In this document: positions 28,982 through 38,807 of the stretch, one piece after another
Layout: the number at the start of each line of letters is the position of its first letter
Position numbering within the stretch: position 1 is the stretch's first letter
From: Arthrobacter sp. DNA4
GTDB lineage: Bacteria > Actinomycetota > Actinomycetes > Actinomycetales > Micrococcaceae
Assembly (NCBI RefSeq): GCF_024362385.1
Contig: NZ_CP101466.1
Coordinates: 3,286,001-3,350,000 of the forward strand
Direction of reading: 5' to 3'
Length of the DNA stretch: 64,000 nt
Notes under the pieces: generated by a model
Seen by the model: only the letters and a program-made list of their open reading frames with translations
Database searches by the model: none
What the model was told of the DNA's origin: nothing
Program-made: the position numbers and the translations under genes

Positions 28982-29950
28982 ATGACTCCAGCGCATCCGC
29001 AGAAGTGGCCCGTCCATGTCGTCCGGGGCGGAGTTGACCAGCAACTGCTGAAAGACTGCCGCGACCTTTTGGCCGCGGCTGAGGAATCGGACGGCAATCC
29101 TTCCATTTCGGAGCAAACCCTGGTGACCATGCGCGCCGGAGATTCGGCGGAGCACACCCTGCTGACACTGGCCCTCTACGCGCCGGACGAGGACTCCGAC
29201 CCGGTGACCGGCCAGGATCTGGCGGGCTTCGCCGTCGTGGTTGAAGAGCAGGACGGAACCGGCATCCTGGAAATCGCCGTCCATCCCTCCTACCGGAACC
29301 AGGGTGTGGCGGACCGGCTGGTGGGCGCGCTCAAGGAGGTCCGTGGCTTTGACGGGCTGAAGGCGTGGTCCCACGGCAACCACGAGGCCGCGGCCGACCT
29401 TGCCGCCCGCTACGGGTACGCGCCGGTGCGCGAGTTATGGAAGATGCGGATGACGACGGCGGGCGCGGACCTGCCCGACGCCGGCCTTCCGGACGGCGTG
29501 GCCATCCGTGCCTTCGTGCCCGGCAAGGATGAGGAGGCGTGGCTGGCCGCCAACCGGGCGGCGTTCGCCCACCACCCCGAGCAGGGCGGCCTCACCAGGG
29601 CCGACCTCGACGCGCGCATGACGGAGGACTGGTTCGACCCGTCCGGCTTCCTCCTGGCGGAGGGCCGGGACGGCCGCCTCCTGGGGTACCACTGGACCAA
29701 GGTCCACCCCCGCCACGGTGAGCACCCTGCGATCGGCGAGGTTTACGTGGTGGGCGTGACGCCGGAGGCACAGGGCATGGGCCTGGGCAAGGCTTTGACC
29801 ATTGCCGGCATCAAACACCTTCGCGACGCGGGATTGAACGGCGTGATGCTTTACGTGGATGCGGACAACGCCCCGGCCGTTGCCCTGTACCGCCGGCTCG
29901 GCTTCACCCGCTGGGACATGGACGTCATGTACGGCCCCGCCGGCGGGTAG
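28982..29950 (+). CDS. mshD: Mycothiol synthase
   Basis: MshD transfers an acetyl group from acetyl-CoA to Cys-GlcN-Ins, the last step of mycothiol synthesis. The 322-residue protein has two GNAT domains. The first has the loop VHPSYRNQGVADRLVGAL. The second, catalytic domain has GVTPEAQGMGLGKALT and ends NAPAVALYRRLGFTRWDMDV. The SGFLLAEGRDGRLLGYHWTK region (two short parts) is typical of MshD. It lies just downstream of glnR, as in mycobacteria. Mycothiol is the main low-mass thiol of these bacteria. Confidence 0.93.
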   Translation: MTPAHPQKWPVHVVRGGVDQQLLKDCRDLLAAAEESDGNPSISEQTLVTMRAGDSAEHTLLTLALYAPDEDSDPVTGQDLAGFAVVVEEQDGTGILEIAVHPSYRNQGVADRLVGALKEVRGFDGLKAWSHGNHEAAADLAARYGYAPVRELWKMRMTTAGADLPDAGLPDGVAIRAFVPGKDEEAWLAANRAAFAHHPEQGGLTRADLDARMTEDWFDPSGFLLAEGRDGRLLGYHWTKVHPRHGEHPAIGEVYVVGVTPEAQGMGLGKALTIAGIKHLRDAGLNGVMLYVDADNAPAVALYRRLGFTRWDMDVMYGPAGG

Positions 29951-30079
29951 GCAGACCGCGAACCAATCCCCGGCGCCGCGTAAAACAAAGGCCGTGGGGC
30001 CGGTGAATGCTTGTAAGGTTGAAATGGAGCCGCGCGGGGCGGAAGCGCCGGCACTGGAGCGCCAGCTAAAGGAGAAGCC

Positions 30080-32329
30080 ATGAACCCGGAACCGTCCGGA
30101 ACAGCCACGTCCCAGGATGTTGCGGTGCCTGTCCGGGCCCGCTTCGGCTCCTCCGAAGTACCGGCATCACGGGCCACCCAGGACCGGATCGACATCCCTG
30201 AGTTCGCACCGAACCTGCAGCCGGAAGGCGACATCCGCCCTGACCGGTTCCTGGACCGCGAACTGAGCTGGCTTGCCTTCAATTCCCGGGTGCTGGAACT
30301 GGCGGAAGACCCCACCCTCCACCTGCTGGAACGGGTCAGCTTCCTGTCCATCTTCGCCTCCAACCTGGACGAGTTCTTCATGGTCCGCGTGGCAGGCCTC
30401 AAGCGCCGCATCGCTACCGGACTCGCCGTCCCCTCCCCTGCCGGCCTGAGCCCGGTTGAGGTGCTGGAGCGGATCAGCGAGGAAGCCCACCGGCTCCAGC
30501 AGCGGCATGCACAGGTCTTCGCCGAGCAGATCCGCCCCGCCCTGGCCTACGAGCACATCCACGTCATGCAGTGGGGGGAACTGGACGACGCCGCCCAGCA
30601 GCAGCTCAGCGTCATGTTCGCGGAAAAGGTCTTCCCCATCCTGACGCCCCTTGCCGTGGATCCGGCGCACCCGTTCCCCTACATCTCGGGCCTGTCACTG
30701 AACCTTGCCGTGGTGGTCCGGAACCCGGTCAGCGACAAGGAGCTCTTCGCCCGCGTCAAGGTCCCGGACCAGCTGCCGCGGCTGATCTCCATCGACGGCC
30801 CCCGCGCCGGTGCCGTGCCGGGCCGGGTGGCGCGGTTCATCGCGCTTGAAGAAGTCATCGCCGTGCACCTGGACAAGCTGTTCCCCGGCATGGAGGTCCT
30901 GGAGCACCACACCTTCCGCGTGACGCGCAACGAGGACGTGGAGGTGGAGGAGGACGATGCCGAAAACCTCCTGCAGGCACTGGAGAAGGAACTCCTCCGC
31001 CGCCGGTTCGGCCCGCCGGTCAGGCTGGAAGTCACCAACGACATCAACCCCAACATCCGGGCCCTGCTGATCCGTGAACTGGGGGTCGAAGAGTCCGAGG
31101 TGTACTCGGTGCCCGCGCCGCTGGACATGCGGGGCCTGTCCGTCATCGCCGGCATTGACCGCGCGGACCTGCACTACCCCAAGCATGTCCCGCACACGTC
31201 GCGGTACCTGAACGAGTCCGAGACATCCAAGGCTGCCAACGTGTTCGCCGCCATGCGGCGCCGGGACATCCTGCTGCACCACCCGTACGATTCGTTCTCC
31301 ACGTCAGTCCAGGCTTTCCTGGAACAGGCCGCGGCGGACCCGAAGGTCCAGGCCATCAAGCAGACCCTGTACCGCACCTCCGGTGACTCGCCCATTGTGG
31401 ATGCCTTGATCGACGCTGCCGAGGCCGGCAAGCAGGTCCTGGCCCTGGTGGAAATCAAGGCGAGGTTCGATGAGCAGGCCAACATCTCCTGGGCCCGCAA
31501 ACTGGAACAGGCCGGCGTCCACGTGGTGTACGGCATCGTGGGCCTGAAAACGCACTGCAAGCTTTCGCTGGTGGTTCGACAGGAAGTGGACGGGCTGCGA
31601 CGCTACTGCCACATCGGAACCGGCAACTACCATCCGCGCACTGCACGGTACTACGAGGACCTGGGCCTGCTGACTGCCAACGACCAGGTGGGCGAGGACC
31701 TTTCCAAGCTGTTCAACCAGCTTTCCGGCTACGCGCCCAAGTCAACCTTCAAGCGCCTGCTGGTGGCACCCCGCTCCGTGCGCTCCGGGCTCATCGACCG
31801 GATTGAGACGGAGATCCGCAATGCCCGGGCAGGCGTGCCGGGCCATGTGCAGATCAAGGTGAACTCGATGGTGGACGAGGCCATCATCGACTCCCTTTAC
31901 CGTGCCTCCCAGGCTGGCGTGAAGGTGGACGTCGTGGTCCGCGGCATCTGCTCGCTGCGCCCCGGCGTTCCCGGCCTGAGCGACAACATCACGGTGCGTT
32001 CCATCCTGGGCCGGTTCCTTGAACACTCGCGGGTGTTCGCCTTTGCCAACGGCGGGGACCCCGTGGTGTACATCGGCTCCGCGGACATGATGCACCGGAA
32101 CCTGGACCGACGGGTGGAGGCGCTGGTGCAGCTCAGCAGCCCGGACGACATCACCTACGTCCTTGACCTCCTGCGGCGCTACATGGACCCGGAAACCTCC
32201 AGCTGGCATCTCGACAACGAGGGCCGCTGGATTCGGCACCACCTCTCCGAGGACGGGAAGCCGCTTGAAGACGTCCAGTCCTGGCTGCTGGCGTCCCGGC
32301 CGCGGCAACGCACCCTGAGCCGTCGATAA
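30080..32329 (+). CDS. ppk: Polyphosphate kinase 1
   Basis: PPK1 reversibly moves the ATP gamma-phosphate onto polyphosphate. The 749-residue protein has the N-terminal [16 protein letters not shown] and [15 protein letters not shown]. The two catalytic histidines are His492 in GLKTHCKL and His649 in FLEHSRVF, spaced 157 residues as in E. coli (435 and 592). The first 45 residues are a variable extension. AGGAGAA precedes the ATG. It is followed 11 bases later by the NUDIX/phosphatase gene, as in mycobacteria where mutT1 follows ppk. Confidence 0.96.
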   Translation: MNPEPSGTATSQDVAVPVRARFGSSEVPASRATQDRIDIPEFAPNLQPEGDIRPDRFLDRELSWLAFNSRVLELAEDPTLHLLERVSFLSIFASNLDEFFMVRVAGLKRRIATGLAVPSPAGLSPVEVLERISEEAHRLQQRHAQVFAEQIRPALAYEHIHVMQWGELDDAAQQQLSVMFAEKVFPILTPLAVDPAHPFPYISGLSLNLAVVVRNPVSDKELFARVKVPDQLPRLISIDGPRAGAVPGRVARFIALEEVIAVHLDKLFPGMEVLEHHTFRVTRNEDVEVEEDDAENLLQALEKELLRRRFGPPVRLEVTNDINPNIRALLIRELGVEESEVYSVPAPLDMRGLSVIAGIDRADLHYPKHVPHTSRYLNESETSKAANVFAAMRRRDILLHHPYDSFSTSVQAFLEQAAADPKVQAIKQTLYRTSGDSPIVDALIDAAEAGKQVLALVEIKARFDEQANISWARKLEQAGVHVVYGIVGLKTHCKLSLVVRQEVDGLRRYCHIGTGNYHPRTARYYEDLGLLTANDQVGEDLSKLFNQLSGYAPKSTFKRLLVAPRSVRSGLIDRIETEIRNARAGVPGHVQIKVNSMVDEAIIDSLYRASQAGVKVDVVVRGICSLRPGVPGLSDNITVRSILGRFLEHSRVFAFANGGDPVVYIGSADMMHRNLDRRVEALVQLSSPDDITYVLDLLRRYMDPETSSWHLDNEGRWIRHHLSEDGKPLEDVQSWLLASRPRQRTLSRR

Positions 32330-32340
32330 GGGCCGCCGCG

Positions 32341-33309
32341 TTGTCGAGCGATGCACTCATAGCTGACCAGACTGACCACCCGGGGGAACCCATAGCTGTA
32401 ACTGCTGCGGGCGCCATTCCCTGGCGCGCCGGCAGGGACGGCCTGGAGGTCCTGCTGATCCACCGGCCCCGCTATGACGACTGGTCATGGCCCAAGGGAA
32501 AGATCGACGCCGGCGAGACAATCCCCGAATGCGCCGTCCGTGAGGTGTGGGAGGAGATCGGCCTTAAGGCGCCCCTGGGCATACCCCTGCCTCCCATCCA
32601 CTACCACGTTGCGTCAGGCCTCAAGGTCGTCCACTACTGGGCCGTCAAGGTCAACGGCGAGACCGTGGTTCCTGACGGCAAGGAGGTGGACAGCGTCATG
32701 TGGTGCGCCCCCGAAAAGGCCGCCCGCCTGCTGTCCAACCCGTCCGACGTCGGCCCACTTGAATACCTGCGCGACGCGCACGAACGCGGGGAACTGGACA
32801 CGTGGCCCCTGCTGGTGCTCCGCCATGCCAAGGCCAAGCCGCGCTCATCCTGGAGCAAGGCCGAGGGAGAACGCCCGCTGGCGGCCACCGGATCCCGGCA
32901 GGCCCAGGCCGTGGGCCGGCTCCTGCAGGCATGGAAGCCGATGCGGGTGGTCACCAGCCCTTGGTTGCGCTGCGTTGCAACCGTCGCGCCGTACGCGCGG
33001 GCCACGGGCGCGAAAGTGAAGCTCGCGGAGGGCTTGACCGAGCACAAGCATCAGCGCAGTCCGAAGAAGACGGCGGCCGTCATCGAATCGCTTGTCGACA
33101 AGCAACGGGCTGTGGTGGTCTGTACCCACCGGCCCGCCCTGCCCACGGTGCTCAAGCAGCTTGCCACCCACATGCCATCACACCTGGCGAAGCTGCTGCC
33201 CGCCCACGAGCCGTTCCTGTCCCCGGGCGAGGTGGTGGTCTGCCATGTGGCCAACAGCGGTAAGAAACGGGTTGTAGCGGTGGAGCAGTTCAAGCCCTTC
33301 GATGACTAA
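32341..33309 (+). CDS. mutT1: MutT1-like NUDIX hydrolase fused to a histidine phosphatase
   Basis: A 322-residue two-domain protein. The N-terminal NUDIX domain has the box G(x5)E(x7)REVWEE in GKIDAGETIPECAVREVWEE. The C-terminal domain starts LLVLRHAKAKPRSSW, the RHG-type phosphohistidine motif of histidine phosphatases. This is the MutT1 architecture of mycobacteria, which hydrolyses 8-oxo-GTP and Ap(n)A. The start is taken as TTG at 32341, with AAGGG upstream; a start at a later codon is possible. It lies directly after ppk. Confidence 0.9.
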   Translation: MSSDALIADQTDHPGEPIAVTAAGAIPWRAGRDGLEVLLIHRPRYDDWSWPKGKIDAGETIPECAVREVWEEIGLKAPLGIPLPPIHYHVASGLKVVHYWAVKVNGETVVPDGKEVDSVMWCAPEKAARLLSNPSDVGPLEYLRDAHERGELDTWPLLVLRHAKAKPRSSWSKAEGERPLAATGSRQAQAVGRLLQAWKPMRVVTSPWLRCVATVAPYARATGAKVKLAEGLTEHKHQRSPKKTAAVIESLVDKQRAVVVCTHRPALPTVLKQLATHMPSHLAKLLPAHEPFLSPGEVVVCHVANSGKKRVVAVEQFKPFDD

Positions 33310-33386
33310 GGCAACCCGCTCCGCTTGACCCCAGGCCGGTATCCCCCTTGACTTGGGTGAACGATGCACAGTTCTGGGGGGATAAC

Positions 33387-35027
33387 GTGCCGTCTGCCAC
33401 GACCACAGTTGTTTTAGATGCTCCACCCATGGCCTTCCTCTGGCCGTTCCTGCTCGCCGGCGGCGCGTACCTCCTGCTTCGTTTCCTGATCCGCGGCGCC
33501 CATGGCCGGGACACTACGGCCGCAGCGTCCCGGCATGCGCTGTGCATCGGCGTCATCGGATGGATGGCAAGCTCCCTGCTTCCTGCTGCGAATGCGGGCA
33601 TTCTGCCACTATCCGGGGCATCAACCGAGCCCGTGGACATCGCCCCGGCCCTCGCTTGGCCGGTCCTCGGCTGCCTGACCGCACACGCGCTGGGGCAGGC
33701 AAGCTACCCCAAAGCACGCCCCCGGCCGGTCCTGCAGAGCGGAAAGCCTCCCCGGCTCCGAGGGTTGGTTTCCCGTCCCCTCGCCTGGACGGTGACGGTG
33801 ATCTTCCTACTGTCCGCCGCCCAGATCGCGTGGACGTCCACCCTGCCCGGTTTCGACCCCCGCCCGTATGGCTCACGTCCGGATGGTGAGGGCGGCTACG
33901 CCACCTTCGGCGGAGAAGGCCGGATCCCTGGCGTGGAGCTGGCGATGTACCTGGGCGGGGCGTTGTTCGTCCTGGCTGGCGGAACCCTCGCCGTGCTGTT
34001 GCTGATCAGCCGCAGGGCGCCGGTGGACGGACTTGCTCCCGGACCGGACAGAGTCCTGCGGACCATCACCACGAACCGCCTGCTCCGTACGGTGGCGACA
34101 ATCGCGTCCGGGTTGGCGGCCATTGCGGGGAACCACGCAGCCCGGCCCGATCCGGCCGTTGGCCCCGTGAACTGGTTCAACCCGGCCGGTGCGTTGAATC
34201 TGGCGGTGCTGCTACTGATGTTGCTGTGGGCACCGCCCAGGTTTCCCGGGGCTCCAATATCCCGCCGGGATGCCAGCGCGCGGGCCCAGCCGGCGACGCG
34301 GCTGTCGGTATCAGTCGGCGCCGCGATGGGGCTGGCAGCGTTCGTGCCAATACCCGCTGCATTCTTCGCCCCGGGAGCCCTGACGGGGCATCCCGCGCTT
34401 TTCGTGGCGGTATCCGCAGCTGCAGTCCTGGCCGTTGTTTCACTCGGCGAACTGCTGGTCCACCGGAATTACGGGACCGCGGACGAGCCCCGGCACTGGC
34501 CCCGCCAACCGGTTTCACCCGTCCTGGCCTGCACCCTGGTTGCGGCTGCTACCGTTCTCGTGGCTGTCGTTTTCCTTGTTGCCTGGCGGCAGGTTGAGCT
34601 GGGAGTGGAGCAGTCATGGCCGGTCACTGTTTGGACCACTGCCGGGGTTGTGCTCGTTTCGGGCTTTCCCCTGCTGCTTGCCCGCCGGCGCAGCAGCGTT
34701 CCAGGGGCTGTCCCGGGACTCGACGCCGCACTCCGCGCCATCGCCGTGCACCGGGTGGTCCGGACGCTGGCGGCGTTCCTGGTAAGCCAGGCCGGGGTGC
34801 TTCTGATGAGCGCCGGACCAAAGCTGTACCGGGCATCGCCACTCAGTCCGGAACCGTGGGACATCTTCTGGCAGGCTGCCCCAGCCGTGGGTGCCCTCCT
34901 CGCAGCCGCGGGCGTGGTGATCGCCGTGATCCCCGTCGGTGGAACAGCCCAGCGCAGCGGCGTAGCACCGCCAGCCGGACATCTTCAGCCAGTAGACTTG
35001 GGGCGTGAGCATCCCAACGCCTTATGA
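33387..35027 (+). CDS. Hypothetical polytopic membrane protein
   Basis: A 546-residue protein from GTG 33387, chosen because GGGGGGA lies five bases upstream. The frame is open to a TTG at 33348, which would give 559. About 12 hydrophobic stretches alternate with Arg/Pro-rich loops. Two repeats are suggested by [20 protein letters not shown] and [20 protein letters not shown], each followed by a span and a loop, so it may be internally duplicated. No family is recognised. Its last 23 bases overlap thyA. Confidence 0.72.
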   Translation: MPSATTTVVLDAPPMAFLWPFLLAGGAYLLLRFLIRGAHGRDTTAAASRHALCIGVIGWMASSLLPAANAGILPLSGASTEPVDIAPALAWPVLGCLTAHALGQASYPKARPRPVLQSGKPPRLRGLVSRPLAWTVTVIFLLSAAQIAWTSTLPGFDPRPYGSRPDGEGGYATFGGEGRIPGVELAMYLGGALFVLAGGTLAVLLLISRRAPVDGLAPGPDRVLRTITTNRLLRTVATIASGLAAIAGNHAARPDPAVGPVNWFNPAGALNLAVLLLMLLWAPPRFPGAPISRRDASARAQPATRLSVSVGAAMGLAAFVPIPAAFFAPGALTGHPALFVAVSAAAVLAVVSLGELLVHRNYGTADEPRHWPRQPVSPVLACTLVAAATVLVAVVFLVAWRQVELGVEQSWPVTVWTTAGVVLVSGFPLLLARRRSSVPGAVPGLDAALRAIAVHRVVRTLAAFLVSQAGVLLMSAGPKLYRASPLSPEPWDIFWQAAPAVGALLAAAGVVIAVIPVGGTAQRSGVAPPAGHLQPVDLGREHPNAL

Positions 35028-35808
35028 AGACCTCCTGCGCGATGTCCTGGCCACCGGCACCCATAAATCGGACCGCACGGGCACCGGAACCACCAGCGTT
35101 TTCGGGCGCCAGATCCGCTTTGACCTTTCGAAGAGCTTCCCGCTGATCACCACCAAGCGGGTCCATTTCAAGTCCGTGGCGGTTGAGCTCCTGTGGTTCC
35201 TGCGCGGCGAGACCAACATCAAGTGGATGACGGACCAGGGCGTCACCATCTGGAACGAGTGGGCGGACGCGGACGGCGACCTTGGCCCTGTCTACGGCGT
35301 GCAGTGGCGCAGTTGGCCCACCCCGGACGGCGGCCACATCGACCAGATCGCCGAACTCATCGAGAACCTGAAGTCGAATCCAGACTCGCGCAGGCACATC
35401 GTGTCCGCGTGGAACGTCTCCGAACTCAACGACATGGCACTCCCGCCCTGCCACGCGTTCTTCCAGTTCTACGTGGCCAACGGCAAGCTCTCCTGCCAGC
35501 TCTACCAGCGCTCCGCTGACATGTTCCTGGGCGTCCCCTTCAACATCGCCTCCTATGCGCTGCTCACCTGCATGGTCGCCCAGCAGGTGGGCCTTGAGCC
35601 CGGCGAATTCGTGTGGACAGGCGGTGACGTGCACATCTACGAGAACCACATGGACCAGGTCCTCAAGCAGCTGGAACGCGAGCCCTACGAGTACCCGCAG
35701 CTGAAGATCACCCGCAAGCCGGCCTCGATCTTCGACTACACGCTGGAGGACTTCGACGTGGTGGGCTACCAGCACCACCCCACGATCAAGGCGCCGATCG
35801 CCGTATGA
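35005..35808 (+). CDS. thyA: Thymidylate synthase
   Basis: ThyA methylates dUMP to dTMP using methylene-tetrahydrofolate, giving dihydrofolate. The 267-residue protein has the nucleophile Cys149 in [14 protein letters not shown], and [18 protein letters not shown]. The start is a GTG at 35005 inside the 3' end of the membrane gene (23-base overlap). The stop overlaps the dfrA start by four bases. The pair forms the thymidylate cycle. Confidence 0.97.
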   Translation: MSIPTPYEDLLRDVLATGTHKSDRTGTGTTSVFGRQIRFDLSKSFPLITTKRVHFKSVAVELLWFLRGETNIKWMTDQGVTIWNEWADADGDLGPVYGVQWRSWPTPDGGHIDQIAELIENLKSNPDSRRHIVSAWNVSELNDMALPPCHAFFQFYVANGKLSCQLYQRSADMFLGVPFNIASYALLTCMVAQQVGLEPGEFVWTGGDVHIYENHMDQVLKQLEREPYEYPQLKITRKPASIFDYTLEDFDVVGYQHHPTIKAPIAV

Positions 35809-36389
35809 GCACCGAAAACTTCACTGATCCCCAGTCCTTTACGGAGGAGCTGGCTGCCTCGATCACCGGCGTCGGCCTGGTCTGGGCGCAGACCTCCGAC
35901 GGTGTGATCGGCAAGGACGGTGACATGCCCTGGCACCTCCCCGAGGACCTCAAACACTTCACCCGCCTCACCAGCGGCCATCCGGTCATCATGGGCCGGA
36001 AGACCTGGCTGTCGTTCCCGGACAAGTACCGCCCGCTGCCCGGGCGCACGAACATTGTCATCACCCGGCAGAAAAGCTGGGCCAACACGCCCGAGGCGGA
36101 GGGCGCCGTTGTGGTCCCCTCCCTTGATGACGCGCTCCTTGAGTCGCAGTTCGTCGACGGCGGCGAGACCGTCTGGATCCTGGGCGGCGGTGAGGTCTTC
36201 CGCCAGTCCACCGAGCTCGCCAACGTCGCGGTGGTCACCACCATCGATGTGAAGGCCGACGGCGACACGTTCGCCCCGGAGCTCGGGGCCAGCTGGGAGG
36301 CCACCGCCTCCGTCCCGCCGGACGGCTGGCTCACGGCCGCCAACGGCACACGCTACCGATTCACCAAATGGTCACGGACCGAGGGCTAG
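35805..36389 (+). CDS. folA: Dihydrofolate reductase
   Basis: The enzyme reduces dihydrofolate to tetrahydrofolate with NADPH, recycling the product of ThyA. The 194-residue protein has a 20-residue extension, then [33 protein letters not shown], and [12 protein letters not shown]. The Glu in LPEDL is the usual acidic active-site residue. WILGGGEVF is the later conserved loop. It overlaps thyA by ATGA and is probably co-translated. Confidence 0.96.
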   Translation: MSTENFTDPQSFTEELAASITGVGLVWAQTSDGVIGKDGDMPWHLPEDLKHFTRLTSGHPVIMGRKTWLSFPDKYRPLPGRTNIVITRQKSWANTPEAEGAVVVPSLDDALLESQFVDGGETVWILGGGEVFRQSTELANVAVVTTIDVKADGDTFAPELGASWEATASVPPDGWLTAANGTRYRFTKWSRTEG

Positions 36390-36393
36390 GAAC

Positions 36394-36612
36394 ATGCTGA
36401 AGAAACCGGAAACCCTGTTCGTCCTGGGCTACATGCTGCTGCCCCTGCTGGCGCTGCTGTCCGCGATCGTGGGACTGACCATGATCCTGGGAGGCAACAA
36501 GATCGCCGGAGCCATCGTGCTGGTGGTGGTCACGCAGGTGTTCACCTTCGGGGCGTTCTTCGCGCTGCGCGCGCGGAAGGCGGCCGTCCTGGAGCAGTCA
36601 GACCAGAGCTAG
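36394..36612 (+). CDS. Small two-span membrane protein
   Basis: A 72-residue protein four bases after the dfrA stop. Two hydrophobic stretches (VLGYMLLPLLALLSAIVG and IAGAIVLVVVTQVFTFGAFF) are followed by a basic/acidic end. It appears in the same position after dfrA-like genes in related actinobacteria, to my recollection. Function unknown. Confidence 0.75.
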   Translation: MLKKPETLFVLGYMLLPLLALLSAIVGLTMILGGNKIAGAIVLVVVTQVFTFGAFFALRARKAAVLEQSDQS

Positions 36613-36724
36613 CGCTTTCGGCAGCGACATGCGGAGACCGCCCCATCGCGGGTGGTTCTGTCCTGGCCTAGGCTGGGCACGCAGCACTCTGGGGGCTGTT
36701 GAATGAATATTGGGGGGAATCCTG

Positions 36725-37684
36725 GTGGCAGGAACTTTATGGGGTGCCGACGTGGAGCAACTGCGGGCCCTCGCGCAGCAGTTCAACAAGACGGCGGATC
36801 TGCTGCAGCAGCAGTCGACGCAGCTGAGCAGCCAGATCAACAACAACCCGGCCTGGAAGGGCGCGGACGCCCAGCGGTTCCGCTCGGACTGGAACACCAG
36901 CCACCGGACCCTTCTCCAGCAGACCGTCTCGCGGCTGCAGCAGGAATCGAAAGTACTGCTCAAGAACGCCGATGAGCAGGAGAAGGCGAGCACCAGCGGC
37001 TCGGGAGGAGCGGGCGAGCCTGGTGTGTCTGTCGACGCCAGCACCTCCCGTCCGCCGGTGCCTGGCCAGGGCAGCAACGATCCGTGGGGCCCGGACTGGC
37101 TCACTGATCCGGATTCCCCGTTCCGCGATGGCTGGGACATCTACGGCCTCACGAAGGCTTTCCCGAACATTCGAGCCGGGCTCTTCGACATCGGTGCCAT
37201 GCTCCACAAGTCGCGAATCGGCGATTTTTTTGATCCGACAGCATGGCGGGCGTTCGAGGAATCCAACGAATTCAGCAGGTTTTTCAACCTGTCCAACAAT
37301 TTGCTTGAAGGCAAATTCCACGAAGTCCTGAACCTCGCCGACACCACCAAGGCGTTCAAGTACCTGGACGGCTTCGGCAAGGGACTGGGCGTTGTGGGTG
37401 TGGGCCTGGACGCCATGGACGCCTTCAACAACATCAAAGAGGGCGACTACGAGGCAGGCGCCTATTCCGGCGCGAAAGTTGTCTTAGGTGCCCTGTCCTT
37501 TGCTCCACCGCCGGTAGGGACGGCCTGCATGGTGGCCAGTGGCGCACTCGCGCTGTACGACAACGTCCCCGTTATCCACGAGGCGGTCGATAACGCTAAA
37601 GATAAGATCGTTGAGGGGGCAGAAGCCGTTGGCGGTGCCATCAGCGACGGGGTCGACGCAGTCGGCGACTTTTTCGGCTTCTAA
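36725..37684 (+). CDS. WXG100-like N-terminal protein, putative type VII secretion substrate
   Basis: A 319-residue protein from GTG 36725, which has GGGGGGAA upstream; a TTG at 36710 is in frame but poorly placed. Residues 1-85 form a WXG100-like helical hairpin with the turn Trp44-Lys-Gly46 and long Gln-rich helices. A Ser/Gly/Pro linker (about 86-115) leads to a domain of unknown type with FDPTAWRAFEESNEFSR. The C-terminal third is Gly/Ala/Val-rich (GKGLGVVGVGLDAMDAF and VGTACMVASGALALYD) and could insert in membranes. It heads the 36.7-39.8 kb cassette. No nuclease or other toxin motif is seen. Confidence 0.7.
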   Translation: MAGTLWGADVEQLRALAQQFNKTADLLQQQSTQLSSQINNNPAWKGADAQRFRSDWNTSHRTLLQQTVSRLQQESKVLLKNADEQEKASTSGSGGAGEPGVSVDASTSRPPVPGQGSNDPWGPDWLTDPDSPFRDGWDIYGLTKAFPNIRAGLFDIGAMLHKSRIGDFFDPTAWRAFEESNEFSRFFNLSNNLLEGKFHEVLNLADTTKAFKYLDGFGKGLGVVGVGLDAMDAFNNIKEGDYEAGAYSGAKVVLGALSFAPPPVGTACMVASGALALYDNVPVIHEAVDNAKDKIVEGAEAVGGAISDGVDAVGDFFGF

Positions 37685-37703
37685 GGACTGGGGAGAACAA
37701 TCA

Positions 37704-38366
37704 GTGACTGAAACAAGCACGGCCAGGGGCACAGTTGCCGGACGAGCGTTCCCGGACGCCATCGGATTTGGTTTCGCCGAACTGACACTTCTGCTGAGTC
37801 TGCGCCGTGGCCCTGAAGCAGAGGCATCTGCCAGGGCATTGAGGCTTACGAACGAGCTCGACGACCCTTCACTGCTCGCTGCCGGTGCCTCCTCCCTAGT
37901 GGCTCGTGGCGCGGCGACAGCAGAACCCCATGGTGAACTGTCTGTCGCCGGGCCGGTAGCAGCAGTAACGAGCGCTCTGACGGAGGCAGTCAAGCACGTC
38001 CAGATCAACCTCCTGACCGCTGATTCCGTAGACAACGTGCTGTCCGTCGAGTCGCCCGAGTACAAGATACTTCTGCAGCCCCGCGCGTACCTCAGCTGGT
38101 TTGCAATGGCACAACGTCCCGACCAAACACCCGCAGAAGCGGGTTTCTACATGGTCCGTAAGCACCTAGAGGACAACCCTTCCGGGGGCGCCACCATCCG
38201 ACTCCTGCAGGACGATTCGAAAAAACAACTTCTCGTCAAGCGCAGCGGGCAGGGCTGGACGGTAGGGTATGGTGCCATCGATGCACCCTCCGAACCCATT
38301 CAGGAAATGACCGGGCTCACAGACGGCCAGGTCTTGGATCACATCCGATCAATCCGACAGGACTAA
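37704..38366 (+). CDS. Hypothetical soluble protein of the WXG cassette
   Basis: A 220-residue protein from GTG 37704 with GGGGAGAA upstream; the open frame extends upstream into the previous gene but without a good start. No signal peptide or span is visible. It has helix-rich stretches (FAELTLLLSLRRGPEAEASA; AAVTSALTEAVKHVQ) and a beta-like C-terminal part (KKQLLVKRSGQGWTVGYGAI). It lies 19 bases after the WXG-like gene. An EspG-like chaperone or an immunity role is possible from position only. Confidence 0.65.
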   Translation: MTETSTARGTVAGRAFPDAIGFGFAELTLLLSLRRGPEAEASARALRLTNELDDPSLLAAGASSLVARGAATAEPHGELSVAGPVAAVTSALTEAVKHVQINLLTADSVDNVLSVESPEYKILLQPRAYLSWFAMAQRPDQTPAEAGFYMVRKHLEDNPSGGATIRLLQDDSKKQLLVKRSGQGWTVGYGAIDAPSEPIQEMTGLTDGQVLDHIRSIRQD

Positions 38367-38367
38367 A

Positions 38368-38790
38368 GTGCAGAACGGCATTCCAGGCAATAGCTTTATT
38401 CCCGACGACCAAGTCCGCGCCGAACACGAGCAGGCGCTGGCACGCGGGGAAAAGAGAGTCCTGTTTCGCACCGTGAGCGGTGACCTGTACAGCTATGCGA
38501 AGGACGAGCTAGGAGTGGTGACCGCCAGCTCACATCCTCAGGTACGGTCTGCGGTAAGCTTCCTGGTCATGGCGGCTGTCTTAGCTGCTGTCGCGGTGTT
38601 CTCCGTCCTGCTGGTGGCGGGACCCACAAGCAGGGGTCAAGGTCCGATGTGGAGCGCGCTGTTCTTGACAGCGGCTGGAGTTGGAGGCACCGCATACGCC
38701 ATCCACATGGCGAAAGTGGCTTCAAGGGCCAAGCGCCTGCGGGCGGAACGCGGAATCCCCGAACCCACGGCCCGCCAGTTCGACCGATAA
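38368..38790 (+). CDS. Small two-span membrane protein with YAKDELG motif
   Basis: A 140-residue protein from GTG 38368, one base after the previous stop. Residues 41-50 read YSYAKDELGV. Two spans follow (VSFLVMAAVLAAVAVFSVLL and a second at about 95-115), then a basic end SRAKRLRAERGIPEP. The next gene shares the same order: a Y[AT]KDE[LW]G motif, two spans, then a basic stretch ending G[IL]P[EK]P. The two look like diverged paralogues. Function unknown. Confidence 0.65.
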   Translation: MQNGIPGNSFIPDDQVRAEHEQALARGEKRVLFRTVSGDLYSYAKDELGVVTASSHPQVRSAVSFLVMAAVLAAVAVFSVLLVAGPTSRGQGPMWSALFLTAAGVGGTAYAIHMAKVASRAKRLRAERGIPEPTARQFDR

Positions 38791-38807
38791 CTGCCAACCT
38801 TTCCTTA

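Noticed and set aside
36710..36724. TTG 36710 as start of the WXG-like gene
   Set aside because: The GTG at 36725 has a strong GGGGGGAA ribosome site at good spacing; the TTG lies on top of that site.
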